Shown here one piece after another: positions 1 through 10,120 of a DNA stretch of 64,000 nucleotides. The position numbers and the translations under genes are program-made. Below the pieces are notes generated by a model that saw nothing but the letters and a program-made list of their open reading frames with translations, was not told where the DNA came from and made no database searches. Source of the DNA: Zhengitettix transpicula (Eukaryota > Arthropoda > Insecta > Orthoptera > Tetrigidae); the NCBI GenBank assembly GCA_037074705.1, contig CM073593.1, positions 104,307,738 through 104,371,737 of the forward strand. The letters run 5' to 3'. How positions within the stretch are numbered: position 1 is the first letter of the stretch; every line of letters starts with the position of its first letter.

Positions 1-162
1 ACTCTTACTCTACGCTTGTTTCAATACGATCCCAGGACCCCGAAACATGTCAGCTACTCTGGTCACATTCGGGAACAAGTCATAATGGCGGTAACCAATT
101 TGGGTCCAAATGAAAACCCTAGATTTTTATGTTACAGATCACTGAAGATCATGTAAGTTTCT

Positions 163-297
163 GGCGTTCATGTGCAGAAATAACGGTAACCAAGTTTTAA
201 TTTTGTTAAATAATCTGTTGGAAGCTTTCGACTATTTTGTTATAATCATCGTGAATGAACAATGAAACGTTACTCCTTATATAAAAACATCAAGTTA
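163..297 (+). repeat. Inverted repeat arm A (left)
   Basis: This stretch reappears in reverse complement at 1135-1280. Both arms share the runs GGAAGCTTTC(G/A)ACTATTTTGTTAT, ATGAACAAT and TATATAAAAACATCAAGTTAAG, with scattered differences. A second inverted pair (549-704 / 1342-1489) is interleaved with it, so the order is A, B, A', B'. A simple foldback would give A, B, B', A'. The element type is unknown. Confidence 0.7.
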
Positions 298-548
298 AGA
301 AAACAGAGCAAAAACATCAGGAAAAATTTTGATAAGTTGAACATCCAAAAATAATAATAAAATATAATATAACCAATTATAAGTTTTTTTATGTATCTAT
401 GTTGATGTGTATATGTTTGCTCTATGTATAATCATATATATGTATAGGTAAATAATAATACTATAGTATTGATTTGCGATTGAAATTATACACACTGAAC
501 CACTTAATACAGGAGTTTAAGAACGGACCTTGTTCAATAATAAACATC

Positions 549-704
549 GTTTTTTTAAAAAAATTATATGACAAAACTTTTATCAGATGATTAATTGTTG
601 GTTAAATGTAGTTATAGTATATACAAATTATAAATATGTACACAATTTTCATGGTAGGATGGTGGAGATTTCGGTTAATCCAGCAATTAACCTAAATTTT
701 GCAA
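549..704 (+). repeat. Inverted repeat arm B (left)
   Basis: This arm matches the reverse complement of 1342-1489 closely across about 150 bp. Shared runs include TTATATGACAAAACTTTTATCA and GGTTAATCCAGCAATTAACC. The arm is AT-rich and noncoding. It is probably the terminal part of an unclassified transposon or a rearranged pair of copies. Confidence 0.75.
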
Positions 705-719
705 CATTTTTATTCTAGT

Positions 720-1071
720 ATCTTAATTTGTGTGTCTGAGGGGCATACATTGATGGGCTGTGAGGGTGACGTTGAATTTGGTGGGGTCTGCGGGTGTGAA
801 GATGTGTCAGAGTGTTCTGGGGGAAGGATGAGGTCGGATAGGGCGTTTTCTTTTGAGGCGACGTGACTGTAGTGGCGGGGAAGGGTTGCTATGGAATTGC
901 TGGACGGTTGAAGGTGCTTTTGATTTGGTGATTAAGGAGTTGACTTGGGGAAGTTTAATGTCGTGGTGGATTATGGCATTTCTGAGGTACCAGGGAGAGT
1001 TCGTGATGGTGCGAAGTATTATGTTTCGTTTAGTTTGGATTTTGGCTGAACGGTTAACATAGTTTTATATC
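720..1071 (-). pseudogene. Jockey-clade LINE reverse transcriptase, C-terminal fossil
   Basis: Read on the minus strand, this G/T-rich block gives a nearly open frame typical of the end of jockey-clade LINE ORF2. It contains ILRTITNSPWYLRNAIIHHD, which matches the family pattern 'LR.I.NAPW.VRN..IH.D', followed by the HSNPSPP...RRLKRKRP tail that resembles the 'HPN...RRLKR' ending. Only the last 110 or so residues remain; the catalytic palm is gone. The fragment abuts inverted-repeat arm A' at about 1071-1135. The frame and family are clear from these motifs, but the copy is 5'-truncated and inactive. The same protein segment occurs at 48.9-49.5 kb. Confidence 0.8.
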
Positions 1072-1134
1072 AGTGTCTAATATTTTTAAAGTTAATGTGG
1101 TTTTAATTATAGGACGATGGTTTTGCAACGTATT

Positions 1135-1280
1135 CTTAACTTGATGTTTTTATATAAGTAGCAACGTTTGATTGTTCATTCAGGATGATGATAACAAAAT
1201 AGTTGAAAGCTTCCAGCCGATTATTTAATAAATTTAAAACCTTGGAGAATGTTTAAGGTTATTTCTGCACATCAGCGTCA
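1135..1280 (-). repeat. Inverted repeat arm A' (right)
   Basis: Reverse-complement partner of 163-297. It lies directly downstream of the jockey fossil and upstream of arm B'. Confidence 0.7.
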
Positions 1281-1341
1281 ACAGTAAGTGTCTGAGTTAA
1301 ATACGGTTCACGTTGGAGTTATCGTCAACGGAGAATTAATT

Positions 1342-1489
1342 TTGCAAAATTTAGGTTAATTGCTGGATTAACCGAATCCTAACGTGTAAATTATGTACAT
1401 ATTTAAAATTCGTATATACTATAACTATATTTAACCAACAAATAATCTTATGATAAAAGTTTTGTCATATAAATTTTTAAAAAAAAACG
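1342..1489 (-). repeat. Inverted repeat arm B' (right)
   Basis: Reverse-complement partner of 549-704, with about 150 bp of strong similarity that ends in an A-rich run. Confidence 0.75.
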
Positions 1490-3150
1490 GAGAATGAGAA
1501 TTTTCGTTTTGTTCTAGTGTGTAAATGCATGCAGATGGCGAAATGATGGGTGCAAAGTGTGAAGAAGAACCACGAAATTGTTTACAAACGGAGACAGAAG
1601 TGAAGCACTTTGGCTGTACTCACTGTAAGAGGGTTGGGTGGCAAAGTCTTCGTTGGCAGGACCTGAAACATAAAAGAAAAGCTATCACTTTCCGATCCGT
1701 GATGTTTGATGAAGCCCGCGTAGAACGGGTTCCGATCAAGGCCAGCAGAACAACAACAACAAAAAAGGGACCAATTTCGTCTATGCAATTCCTTTACTAC
1801 TTTGTCCCTCAGGTACGACTACGTTTCATACAAGAATTACAAATAAATTAGGAAAAAATAAATGCTAACTTATCTCTGGCAGCCTCAGAATGAAAAGAGG
1901 CTATGAGAAAGCATTTTATAACTGTTCCAATATCCACTTTTGATACGACACAACACACTCGCTCAATCCTCGTGATTACAACAATAGAAGAAAAATTGTA
2001 TCTTAATAATTAACTACCTAGACAGGGGGTCGACCGCGGAAATGTGTCCACATTCTCCAAAGAAATGAAAAAATGACATCGAGATAATTTCAAACTAAAA
2101 TAGCCCATATGATTTATTTTTCTTAACAGATGAGACATGTCAATTACATAGCACTAAAAATAGTGCTAAAAAGGAAAGATGAAACAATCACCGACATAAT
2201 CGCTTTCGAAAGTAATTAATCAACAAAATACAAACTATTTGAAAAAAAAAAATTTCGGGATTGGGAAGGGCAAGTCCTGAGTTACGTTACAGCAGCAGTC
2301 ACGCGACAGAAGTAAGAAATATTCTGAATGAATTTGAAAGACGTTTTCCAGATTTTTTAAAAATTGACGAATATTGTAACTTTTATGAGGATGAAGTATC
2401 AAACTCCTTCCATCTGTCAAAAATGAGATGGAGATCATCTCAAAGACAGAGGAAGTGATTATATCTGAAGAGAAAAATACCCATCTATTTTTTAAATAAA
2501 AAAATTAAGCTACAAATAACCGGAGGGATTAATCGTGTCAACGTATCTACGTGAATCTGCGTTGCCTGAAATAAAAATTATTAAATCAAAGTAACTTAGC
2601 CGGCCAGCTGCCGAACACTTGTCATCGGTAATCACGTGACATCCTATGAAAAGTACATCCGAAGATTAATAGTGACATAGACACACATACACATAATTGT
2701 AATTGTTATTATGTACGCATAAAATGTCATTTTAGTTCTAGTCCCCCCCCCCTACCCCCTAGTGGTAGATTTCAGAATGTTTCACTGGCACAGAAACCAT
2801 ACATGGGCCGTAACAGCGACAATGGAGATTATCTCTGGGTCATGTCGAGAACTTATCCAGAACATACTTTACGAACATAACATGATTGTATTTCTATGAG
2901 GAGAGAGAGAAGGAGATGACGGGTTGCGTAAGATGAGTGCCCTTGGCTGCTGGGACCCGGCCAACTCCCTTCCCCGAATTCGGCGTCAAGTCTTCCGATT
3001 TTGGAGTCCAAACCGGTAAACCATTCTCCCGGAAAATAATTACCTCCATAAATGAGAAGCAATCAAAACTCTTGGCCGGGTTCCTGTGATAAAGGACAAA
3101 AAATTCAACGCTGGAAGGGAAATAATCTCGAATAAATAAAACGCGCAAAT
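1490..3150. other. Gene-free stretch
   Basis: No supportable gene was found. The longest frames (1525-1851 and 2261-2458) match nothing recognised. A run of ten C occurs at 2743-2752 and there is a short GA-rich patch near 2900. The rest is unique-looking AT-rich DNA. Confidence 0.5.
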
Positions 3151-3153
3151 AGC

Positions 3154-3945
3154 CTTGTCAATGTAATTAATACAATTAGAACAGTAGATCACTACTTAAA
3201 TTGAAATATAGCACGTCTTTGTCAAAAGAATTCCAATTAATACAAGTAAATAGTCATACAACAGAAAAAAATCAATATAAATACCGCACAACGTTACCGC
3301 AATCCTTGTTGCTTTCGCCAGGTGAATCATATCACTCAACTCTGTTATTTGGCTATTTATTATTCTAATTAATATCTTAACACGTTTCGTCCCTAATCTT
3401 GGGCTTCCTCTGGTAAACAATAATTGAGATACAAAATTATAACGTATAAGGAAGATCGCCAATTCAGACAAAAAGGGTAATATAAATACCGCACTGGGAT
3501 TTTGAGTGTTGTCAACTGACAAGTGCAGTTGTGTCGCTGCAGGCCCTGTCTTAGCACCTGACGAAAGGAGAACAAGGATCCCAGAAACGTTGTGTGGTAT
3601 TTATATTATCACTACTTTTGTCTGAATTGGCTATCTTTCTTATTCATTATTTTCATACAGACGTAATTTTTTTCATTTTCAAAATTATAATGTTCCAAAA
3701 ATTATTTACTATTATATAAAATAATTCTGAATAAATTTTAAAACCCATAATATTGCTTCTATGCTTGATTTAACTGAAATCATAATAAATAATCATTGAA
3801 AATCAAATTTATCACAATATGGAGGTTCATTAAAAAAATTTAATTGTAATATTAATCATTAAGGTCTCACTTTTTTCTTTTCAACTAAATATCACGTGAC
3901 GAAGCCCCAAACTCAGTTCTAATTGTATTAATTACATTGTCATTA
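3154..3945. repeat. Composite block bounded by a 28-bp inverted repeat
   Basis: The left end GACAATGTAATTAATACAAT-like sequence (3154-3182, read as GTCAATGTAATTAATACAAT) recurs inverted at 3917-3945 with only a few mismatches. The roughly 790 bp between them hold family A material. The matching ends could be terminal inverted repeats of an element that family A later entered, or the remains of a larger palindrome. No clear target-site duplication was seen. Confidence 0.5.
3264..3680. repeat. Family A inverted-repeat element, copy 1 (rearranged)
   Basis: Family A is defined here by outer arms resembling AATAAGAAAGATAGCCAATT-CAGACAAA, then TATAAATACCACACAACGTT, then TTTCGTCAGGTGC, and the reverse complement of all three on the other side. 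This copy has a partial left half (3264-3335), an AT-rich interruption, then a fuller unit (about 3455-3680). The latter contains CACCTGACGAAAGGAGAACA followed by GGATCCCAGAAACG. It encodes nothing and looks like a MITE or short nonautonomous foldback. Confidence 0.7.
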
Positions 3946-4245
3946 TTTTTTTTAAAAAAACCGTTTTCTTACTGATTGGCTATTATATTTATTTACTTAT
4001 AATAACATCAATATTAAACTGCAAGGGCAATTACGGCCTAATAATAATAGCAGTCACAGTTTCTTCTAAACATCTCAAAAAATAAAAAAAAGTAATCGTT
4101 ACGTGTAGAAGCAAGACACATTTATGGAAACAGTCAAATGAGTTTTGCCATAACTTTTACTATTATCTGCATTGTATGCATAAAAGCCACCATACTAAAT
4201 TAAGTAAAGTTTTCAGGCCACTTCAAGGCGATAAAATTGGGGACA

Positions 4246-4265
4246 AACAATAAATAAATAAATAA
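4246..4265. repeat. (AATA)n microsatellite
   Basis: Short run of AATA units in an AT-rich noncoding region. Confidence 0.6.
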
Positions 4266-4398
4266 AATTAATTCCTGATAAATTCACTAAACATATAAAC
4301 TAATTTCGTGCAAAAAGTTGAGATGGTAAGTGAGTACTGGCATTTCCTTTAATTATATTCGAGCTTTTCGTATTAGTCGGGTAATATTTAGAGAAGGT

Positions 4399-4433
4399 CT
4401 GACGAAGCACCTTAAACAAAGGGGAGAAACGTT
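4399..4433 (+). other. Hammerhead-like module CTGACGA...GAAACGTT
   Basis: CTGACGA at 4399-4405 is followed by A, an imperfect hairpin around CACCTTAAACAAAGGGG, and GAAACGTT at 4426-4433. It shares this layout with several unrelated repeats in the window. Core identity to a hammerhead ribozyme is suggestive, but activity is unknown. Confidence 0.4.
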
Positions 4434-4625
4434 ACGTGGAATTTTAACTTGTGTATTATTTGTAACTTTTAACCTTTCTAAATAAATATTCCAACTGTGT
4501 CGGCCTTTTTATACTAATCAGTATTTAGAGAATATTTGTTCCAGTTTCAAAAGTCTAAATGGTCGAAAGAGTCCGACGTTTCTAGAACTCTGTTCGTTTT
4601 CACGGAAGAAGAATAGCGATCGCTT

Positions 4626-4740
4626 CTTAAAGGCATAAACCTACTAAATTAATTTAATTCCAGAGAGACGACCATAGAGGCCTCCGGAAGCTCCTCTGGA
4701 ATACACTCAACCTAGTAGGTTATTTCTTTAAGGTTGAGAT
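4626..4740. repeat. Small inverted repeat of about 110 bp
   Basis: CTTAAAGGCATAAACCTACTA near the left end is matched in reverse by TAGTAGGTTATTTCTTTAAG near the right end. The centre holds a second pairing (CCAGAG...CTCTGG). This looks like a tiny MITE. No coding potential was seen. Confidence 0.45.
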
Positions 4741-6040
4741 CAGACTCAGACTGAACAATTTTTTTCTGTTCGAACCGTCGGTCTCCTTCTGCCTGTTATA
4801 GACAGTGGAAAACAAGAACAACAATTCTGTAAATATTAATACACCATTGTCAAGTCCAAGATCAGCCAGGTCAATACACGGCGGAGAAGTTTACACTGTA
4901 AATCCATTTCTTTCAACTTTAAAGTGTATGATGTTCCGATAATGATTATTTTGAAAAATACACTGATAAAAAAAACTAGGGGCAAGTAGAACACATCTGA
5001 ATTACAAAACCGTACTATTGATGTAATATAAGCAAACATTATGCGTCGTGTTTGTAACTAAATGTGTGTACAGAAAAACGAGGCTTTCAAAAAACTGTGG
5101 AAAAAAGTTACTAAACATCAAGTTTTAATCGTTTGAGGGGTTTAAAATCAATAAAAATTGCTGTATTTATGTTAATTTTCATATCAGTAAATTTAATAAC
5201 CATAAAATATTGTTATACTTTTCCTAAATGATTATAATAAATTGTTTCCAGATGCCTTCGGTGGTTTAAATTTTAAAAAAATAATCACTATGAATGAATT
5301 GGCTCCTAAAATATGTAGAGATGACGTCACATTGATGTAATTCCTGTTGCATGTCCGTAGGGGTTTATTTCATTTCAAATTATTGAGATTTGATTTTAAT
5401 TCATTTTTATCATTATATAAATTAATGCTTGAAATTGCAAATGTAATAATAATAATTTTACTGTAAGATTATTATGAGTATAATTTAAAATTTAAAAAAT
5501 GCATTTAAGAACTTAATTAACGGATCGCGCAGTAAATCTCTTCTCTATTTCTCGTGGCACAAGCAACTGAATGCCGGAATGTAGACCTTCTAACTTACGT
5601 CAGTATTTGAACAGGTCCATAAATGTGAAGTATTCAGCGCTATTCATGAAGTTAACTTGAAATACGCACATAGTTTACAAGTCATAAATGGGAGAACAGT
5701 AATAAAAAAAAGCTTTGATTCATAACTTCACTTATGGTCTTTGATAAAACAGTAACAGCTTTGCTATGAAACGAACACGTATTATACCACCCACCCTGGC
5801 TAACATGCACCAGATTTAAGTATTCGGTTTCCTTCCACCCCCTTCCGCATACAAACGGAACCCTGCAATCATAGTCAGAAGAATTTACTATTTCACTTCA
5901 CTATTAACAAAAACGTACATAAAAACATCAACCACCAATAACAATCTTCGATATATATACATATGTCCCCTACGCGTTCCTAAACCATTCAACCGAACGC
6001 GATGAAACTTTGGTGAGTTGCAGTGCGCCCGTCCTGTGCC
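4741..6040. other. Gene-free stretch
   Basis: AT-rich sequence with no recognisable coding frame, repeat family or RNA gene. Confidence 0.5.
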
Positions 6041-6041
6041 A

Positions 6042-6440
6042 AGGTTTCTGTCGGCCTTTCGAAGCCAAGGGATTAACGGGGTGACATTTAAAAAAAAAAC
6101 ATGCTAAAACGGCCGATTAATTAGTTTTCGGGGTCGGTGACATTAATAGTTTCTTATTCAGATATTTTTATTGTGTAATTTCGACCCCTTACAGCGTGGG
6201 AAGGGGTGGAGGGGCGAGATTCGTGTCAATGCCAGGGTTATGGAAGTAAATGAGTTTAATTCTGATATTCGCCATGTCAGTTAAGCTGCAGCTCAGCGCC
6301 TCAGAGTCGCGGTGTAAGGCCGCAACATAAAAGTAGCTAGTAAACATCTGAGATTGGTGTCGAATCTGGGGTTATGGAAGTCACTGACTTGAATTCTGCT
6401 TCATTTATCGCAGTGGCTAAGGAAATTTTATGTTCCTAAT
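6042..6440 (+). repeat. Family C repeat, copy 1
   Basis: Family C is recognised by AAAACGGCCGAT(A/T), 'TTTTTCGGGGTCAATGA', 'TGTATAATTTCAACCCC' and 'TTATGGATGTCGCTGAGTTT'. Here they appear as AAAACGGCCGATTAATTAG, GGGGTCGGTGACATTAATAG, TTGTGTAATTTCGACCCC and GGTTATGGAAGT. The copy is diverged and contains no open frame. The closest relative in the window is at 37.34-37.57 kb, which shares the GTTTCTGTC(G/A)GCCTTTCGAAG start. Confidence 0.7.
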
Positions 6441-6867
6441 CGTGGAGGTGGACGTCGATGACAAAAAGTTGTATTTTTTATTTTCTTAGGCTTCCAGATA
6501 TATTTTGGTTCTCTGTGTAGTTAAAGGTTGTATTTTTTTAAATCCTTTAAGATACCTTAGCGAGTATTTTTCTCTTGATTTTTAAGACGCTCTTATTTTC
6601 ATGTAGTAGGAGAATTCCTGAGTTGTTGCACTACCGTCAAGTCCTCGTCCTGAAGTTAGCTGCCGAGGGGTTAGGTCGGGGAGGGGAAACGTAAATGTTC
6701 CAGACACTGCCGCTGGTTAAATGAAAGAGGTTGCTGTCGAATCAATTCCTTCTCCGGACTAATTTAAATGAATACTGGGGCACTTAATAAGTAAATAATA
6801 GACAGTATGAAGAAAGTTGTGTGATACAATGTCTGCCTTCCGTACTGTAGTTCAGGGCCGTGAAAGC

Positions 6868-7230
6868 ACAACACTAACCAATGTTTAGCAACTTGTTCGC
6901 GTGACATCGTAGGAGGCGTGTTTCAACCCCCCTGCGAGTATTGGAGAATGAATCCCTTTCGCGGAGCGTGTCTGAGTATTGGTGTTGATTTTGATGGCGC
7001 GGCGGGGGTGGGGGTGGAATGCCAAGGCCGCGCACAACAATGTGGTCGCGCGTAGCACAGATGCCGGCGGCCTTGGCGTGCCGCAGTCGCACACCTGCAC
7101 GGGGGAAACGCCTCGGCCCTGCTCTGCCCCGCTCTGCCTTGCCGTTGCACAACGGCGGCGCTCCACTGCCGCTAGCTCTCGTAGAGCTTCCTCGAAAAGT
7201 CCATTACAAAATACACCCGAGATTTGAAGT
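6868..7230. promoter_or_regulatory. CpG-rich island
   Basis: This stretch is far richer in G, C and CpG than its surroundings, for example GATGGCGCGGCGGGGG and GGCCGCGCACAACAA. Several overlapping frames are open on both strands, which is expected from composition alone. No protein family is recognised. It could be a promoter or first exon of a gene not otherwise visible, or an old GC-rich insertion. Confidence 0.3.
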
Positions 7231-7562
7231 GTCCGCTCCGGTAAACTGATAGACTTTTTATCCCGGTTAGTTTACAATAAATATAATGCAAAAGGAATCA
7301 AGTATGTTAGATTTGGAAAAGATATGGTATTGATGGCGGAAACGGAAAAATTGATCAAACTTTTCGATTTACAATCAAGGAACAGCATGAAAATAAGCAG
7401 GGTAATTAAGTCAGGACGGACAAGATGAAAAAGAACAGGTTAGTCTTAAACGATTAAGAAGTATAATAATTAATAGCCGTGTCAGTCATAAAAGATAAGG
7501 TTGGTTAATATAAAATAATCACGTACGTTTACACTGAAAATTTCAATTCAAGTAAAACACAA

Positions 7563-7868
7563 CGTTTCGTTCCAACATTTAGGATCTCATGAGGAGTAAG
7601 TTCTTAAACAAAAAAAAACAACTAAATATGTAGCAAAACTGTGGGACATCCGGGTGCATATATACTTTAAAATAAAACAAATGAAAAACTCATTTCGTAG
7701 TTAACGTCAGATAAGTAAATTTAAATATAATGTACATAATTTGTATCTTCATCTGAAACTTACATTGCAAAAATGTTTTGCGACATATGCACATTCCTCC
7801 TTTTTTCGTCTATTCGTGGTTATGTTGTTCTCGATGAGGTTCCAAATGTCGGAAGAAACATTGTATTA
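7563..7868. repeat. Inverted pair of degenerate hammerhead-like modules
   Basis: Near 7563-7598 the minus strand reads CTCATGAGATCC..., a hairpin, then GAACGAAACGTTGTG. Near 7833-7868 the plus strand reads TCGATGAGGTTCC..., a hairpin, then GGAAGAAACATTG. The two halves are diverged inverted copies of one another. They resemble the modules at 14.68, 41.9 and 52.74 kb but are mutated. Confidence 0.4.
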
Positions 7869-7869
7869 A

Positions 7870-8630
7870 AATTTTCAATGAGTTTGTAATTAATTAATTT
7901 CTATCGATTAACTTATATTTGTCTAACTAAATTGACCATTAATTATTAGATTAATATTGCAATGTTATTTACACGAATCTCCTGGTCAACACGTCATTGT
8001 CAATTTCATCATAGCTCAGTATCTTAATAGAGGCCAGAAATTTGAGACAGTGAAAAATACTCTAGTCAAATATACTCCCGGTACACTGAGAGGGCCTAAA
8101 TAAATACCCGAAGCTAACAGCATTAAAATTTAATTTTTAAAAAAATGTCAGAAATACTCACGGTACCTTTAAAACCTGATCTCGGTACCCAAATATAGAA
8201 AAATACGCTCGGTATCTAAGGCAGAGCATTGTCTATCCAAAATTTTGACCCGGTTCCTGAAAACAATGAGCACATTCACTCACTGGGACAATTTTCACTT
8301 AGAATTTAAATAAGAAATATATTCTGTACTCTCAATATTAAGCAGATAACCTCACATAAACATATTTTCTGTCTAGAAGATGGGAATTAATACCACTGAA
8401 AATGGGAAAGTATGTAACTTGTCAAGTAACAAAGGTAAATGAACAGTGACACTTTAGCCAAGAGTAAATCAAAGGTAAGTCTAACTTTAAGTAAAGGTGG
8501 ATCCTACTCCACGTGTAAGTGCACAGATAAATAGAATTACATATAACAAATTAGACCTGGAATTCTATAAAAAAAATATACCCCTCTACAATGCCACTGT
8601 GTCATAAATCACTGAGATTATCAGTTTAAC
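7870..8630. other. Gene-free stretch with degenerate CGGTA(C/T) repeats
   Basis: AT-rich sequence without a gene. Between about 8060 and 8215 the motif CTC(C/A)CGGTAC or CTCGGTA(C/T)C recurs four times at irregular spacing. Confidence 0.35.
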
Positions 8631-8632
8631 TC

Positions 8633-8648
8633 TCTCTCTCTCTCTCTT
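8633..8648. repeat. (CT)n microsatellite
   Basis: Short TC dinucleotide run immediately upstream of a family B copy. Confidence 0.7.
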
Positions 8649-8689
8649 AATTGTCTTTGTGAATAAGACAGTCGTGAACTTCCATCTAA

Positions 8690-9202
8690 ACACGCAAGGA
8701 AGCCTGTGAGAGCACTCTCTCGCAGATGAACCTTCCCAGAGAGCTCTGGAGGATGCTACCTTTGGGGATGCCTTCTCCTCTCTCTGTGGATTTTTTTTTA
8801 ACTAAGGTTCCCACATGCCGACGCCTATTTTGAGAGGCGTTTGTTCCGGGGTCACAGTCCTTGGGCATACGGTAAGAGTTGTTCGCTATTCCCATTGGAA
8901 CAGTCGGCCAGCTGCCTCCTAAACTGGTCGAGGCACGGAGGAGAGTATGCTGCGTCCCCACCGGAAAACCTCTCTCCCGCCATCGGAAGGGCGTGGGACA
9001 AGTACCAAATGCCCGACCTACCTGATATAGGTTTTTCTAGGGGTTTCCCCGCATCACTTTTAGGTGAATTGCCGTGTAGGATCCTTAAAACATAGCCCGG
9101 GGGTCCTAGTTAACCCTTTCCACATCCCCCCCGTTTCACTCCTTTCCCTATGCTATAAGAGGGGAATTGCCACTATGTGGATTACCCTATACATAACCTG
9201 TC
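8690..9202 (-). repeat. Family B GC-rich interspersed repeat, copy 1
   Basis: One of four long copies of a roughly 420-570-bp repeat; the others are at 16457-17025, 49800-50355 and 56532-56957. Diagnostic blocks are TAGGTCGGGCATTGGGTACT-like, CAGTTTAGGAGGCAG and AAGGTCTGTGACCCCGG, read on the strand given. In all four copies a short frame stays open across the middle (conserved residues LLRASTSLGG and NSYRMPK). Because the opposite strand is also open, selection for a protein is not shown. One end carries CTGTGAGAG/CTCTCGCAG hairpin motifs. The superfamily is unknown. Confidence 0.75.
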
Positions 9203-9850
9203 TACAGCTTCTTATTCTTCTACCTCAAAAAGGCCATACGAGCTCTTCTATAATTAAATATGTATAAAACGGGATTCATTTCATTTTAATTATGACATTC
9301 CGGATATTATTCATTACTGTTTACAAAAGTAAATTGCTAATTTTTATTCCAAAATATAAGTACATATAGGAATTAAAATCTGCTTAGATTGCGACGTGCA
9401 CGTTATTTACACGTTCACCCCACATTGCCAAGGATAATCTGCAGCAGCAGAACGGAGTATGAGAAGAAAAAACTAATAATAAGTTTTTACAATTAACAAT
9501 GGCTATAGAGGAGATTTGTTTGGAAGACTCTCACGATACACGGCGTAGCGATGAGTCACGTTCTTAATGTCATGAGAAATTTCGTTTTATGTTGCTTGAG
9601 GTGAACGTAGCTGAAGAATGGGAAGGTCACCGACGACTCCGCCAACAATGGCGCGGCGTTACGCTCACTTGCGTCCAACTGGCTCCTTCAAAATCTTATC
9701 GCCACAAACGATACCGATGTATGTAATTAAAAATATCAGAAATTATTTTGTTGTTTGTGCCACCCGCGTCTGGACGCATTTCCCCTCGTTCCCCCGAAGA
9801 TTTCAGCCTGCCTGTACTTGATCACAGCCAGATGGACACTTCACACTTTC
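9203..9850. other. Gene-free stretch
   Basis: Nothing recognisable between the family B copy and family A copy 2. Confidence 0.45.
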
Positions 9851-9851
9851 A

Positions 9852-10120
9852 TGAATAAGAAAGATAACCAATTGAGACAAAAAGGGTAATATAAATACCA
9901 CACAACGCTCCTGGGATCCTTGTGCCTTTCGTCAGGTGCTAAGACGAGCCCTAGAGCGAAACAACTGCATTTGTCAGTTGACAACACTCAAAAGCTCTTC
10001 TTAGTACCTGACGAAAGGCACAAGGACCCCAGGAGCGTTGTGTGGTATTTATATTACCCTTTTCGGCTGAATTTCTTATTCATTACTCTCAATCAACCGT
10101 AATTTTTTTCACTTCACATT
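9852..10120. repeat. Family A inverted-repeat element, copy 2
   Basis: Well-preserved palindromic copy. The left arm runs GAATAAGAAAGATAACCAAT, then CACACAACG and CTTTCGTCAGGTGCTAAGA; the right arm is the mirror image from CTTAGTACCTGACGAAAGGC to the ATTTCTTATTCATTA end. A central TTGTCAGTTGACAA palindrome is visible. In this copy both hammerhead-like modules have GGAGCG in place of GAAACG, and the same change appears in both arms, so it may reflect gene conversion or a shared ancestor variant. Confidence 0.8.

Noticed and set aside
2261..2458. Short frame containing NEFERRFPDFLKIDE, vaguely like parts of hAT-derived proteins
   Set aside because: Too short and too weakly similar to call; flanking sequence shows no continuation.
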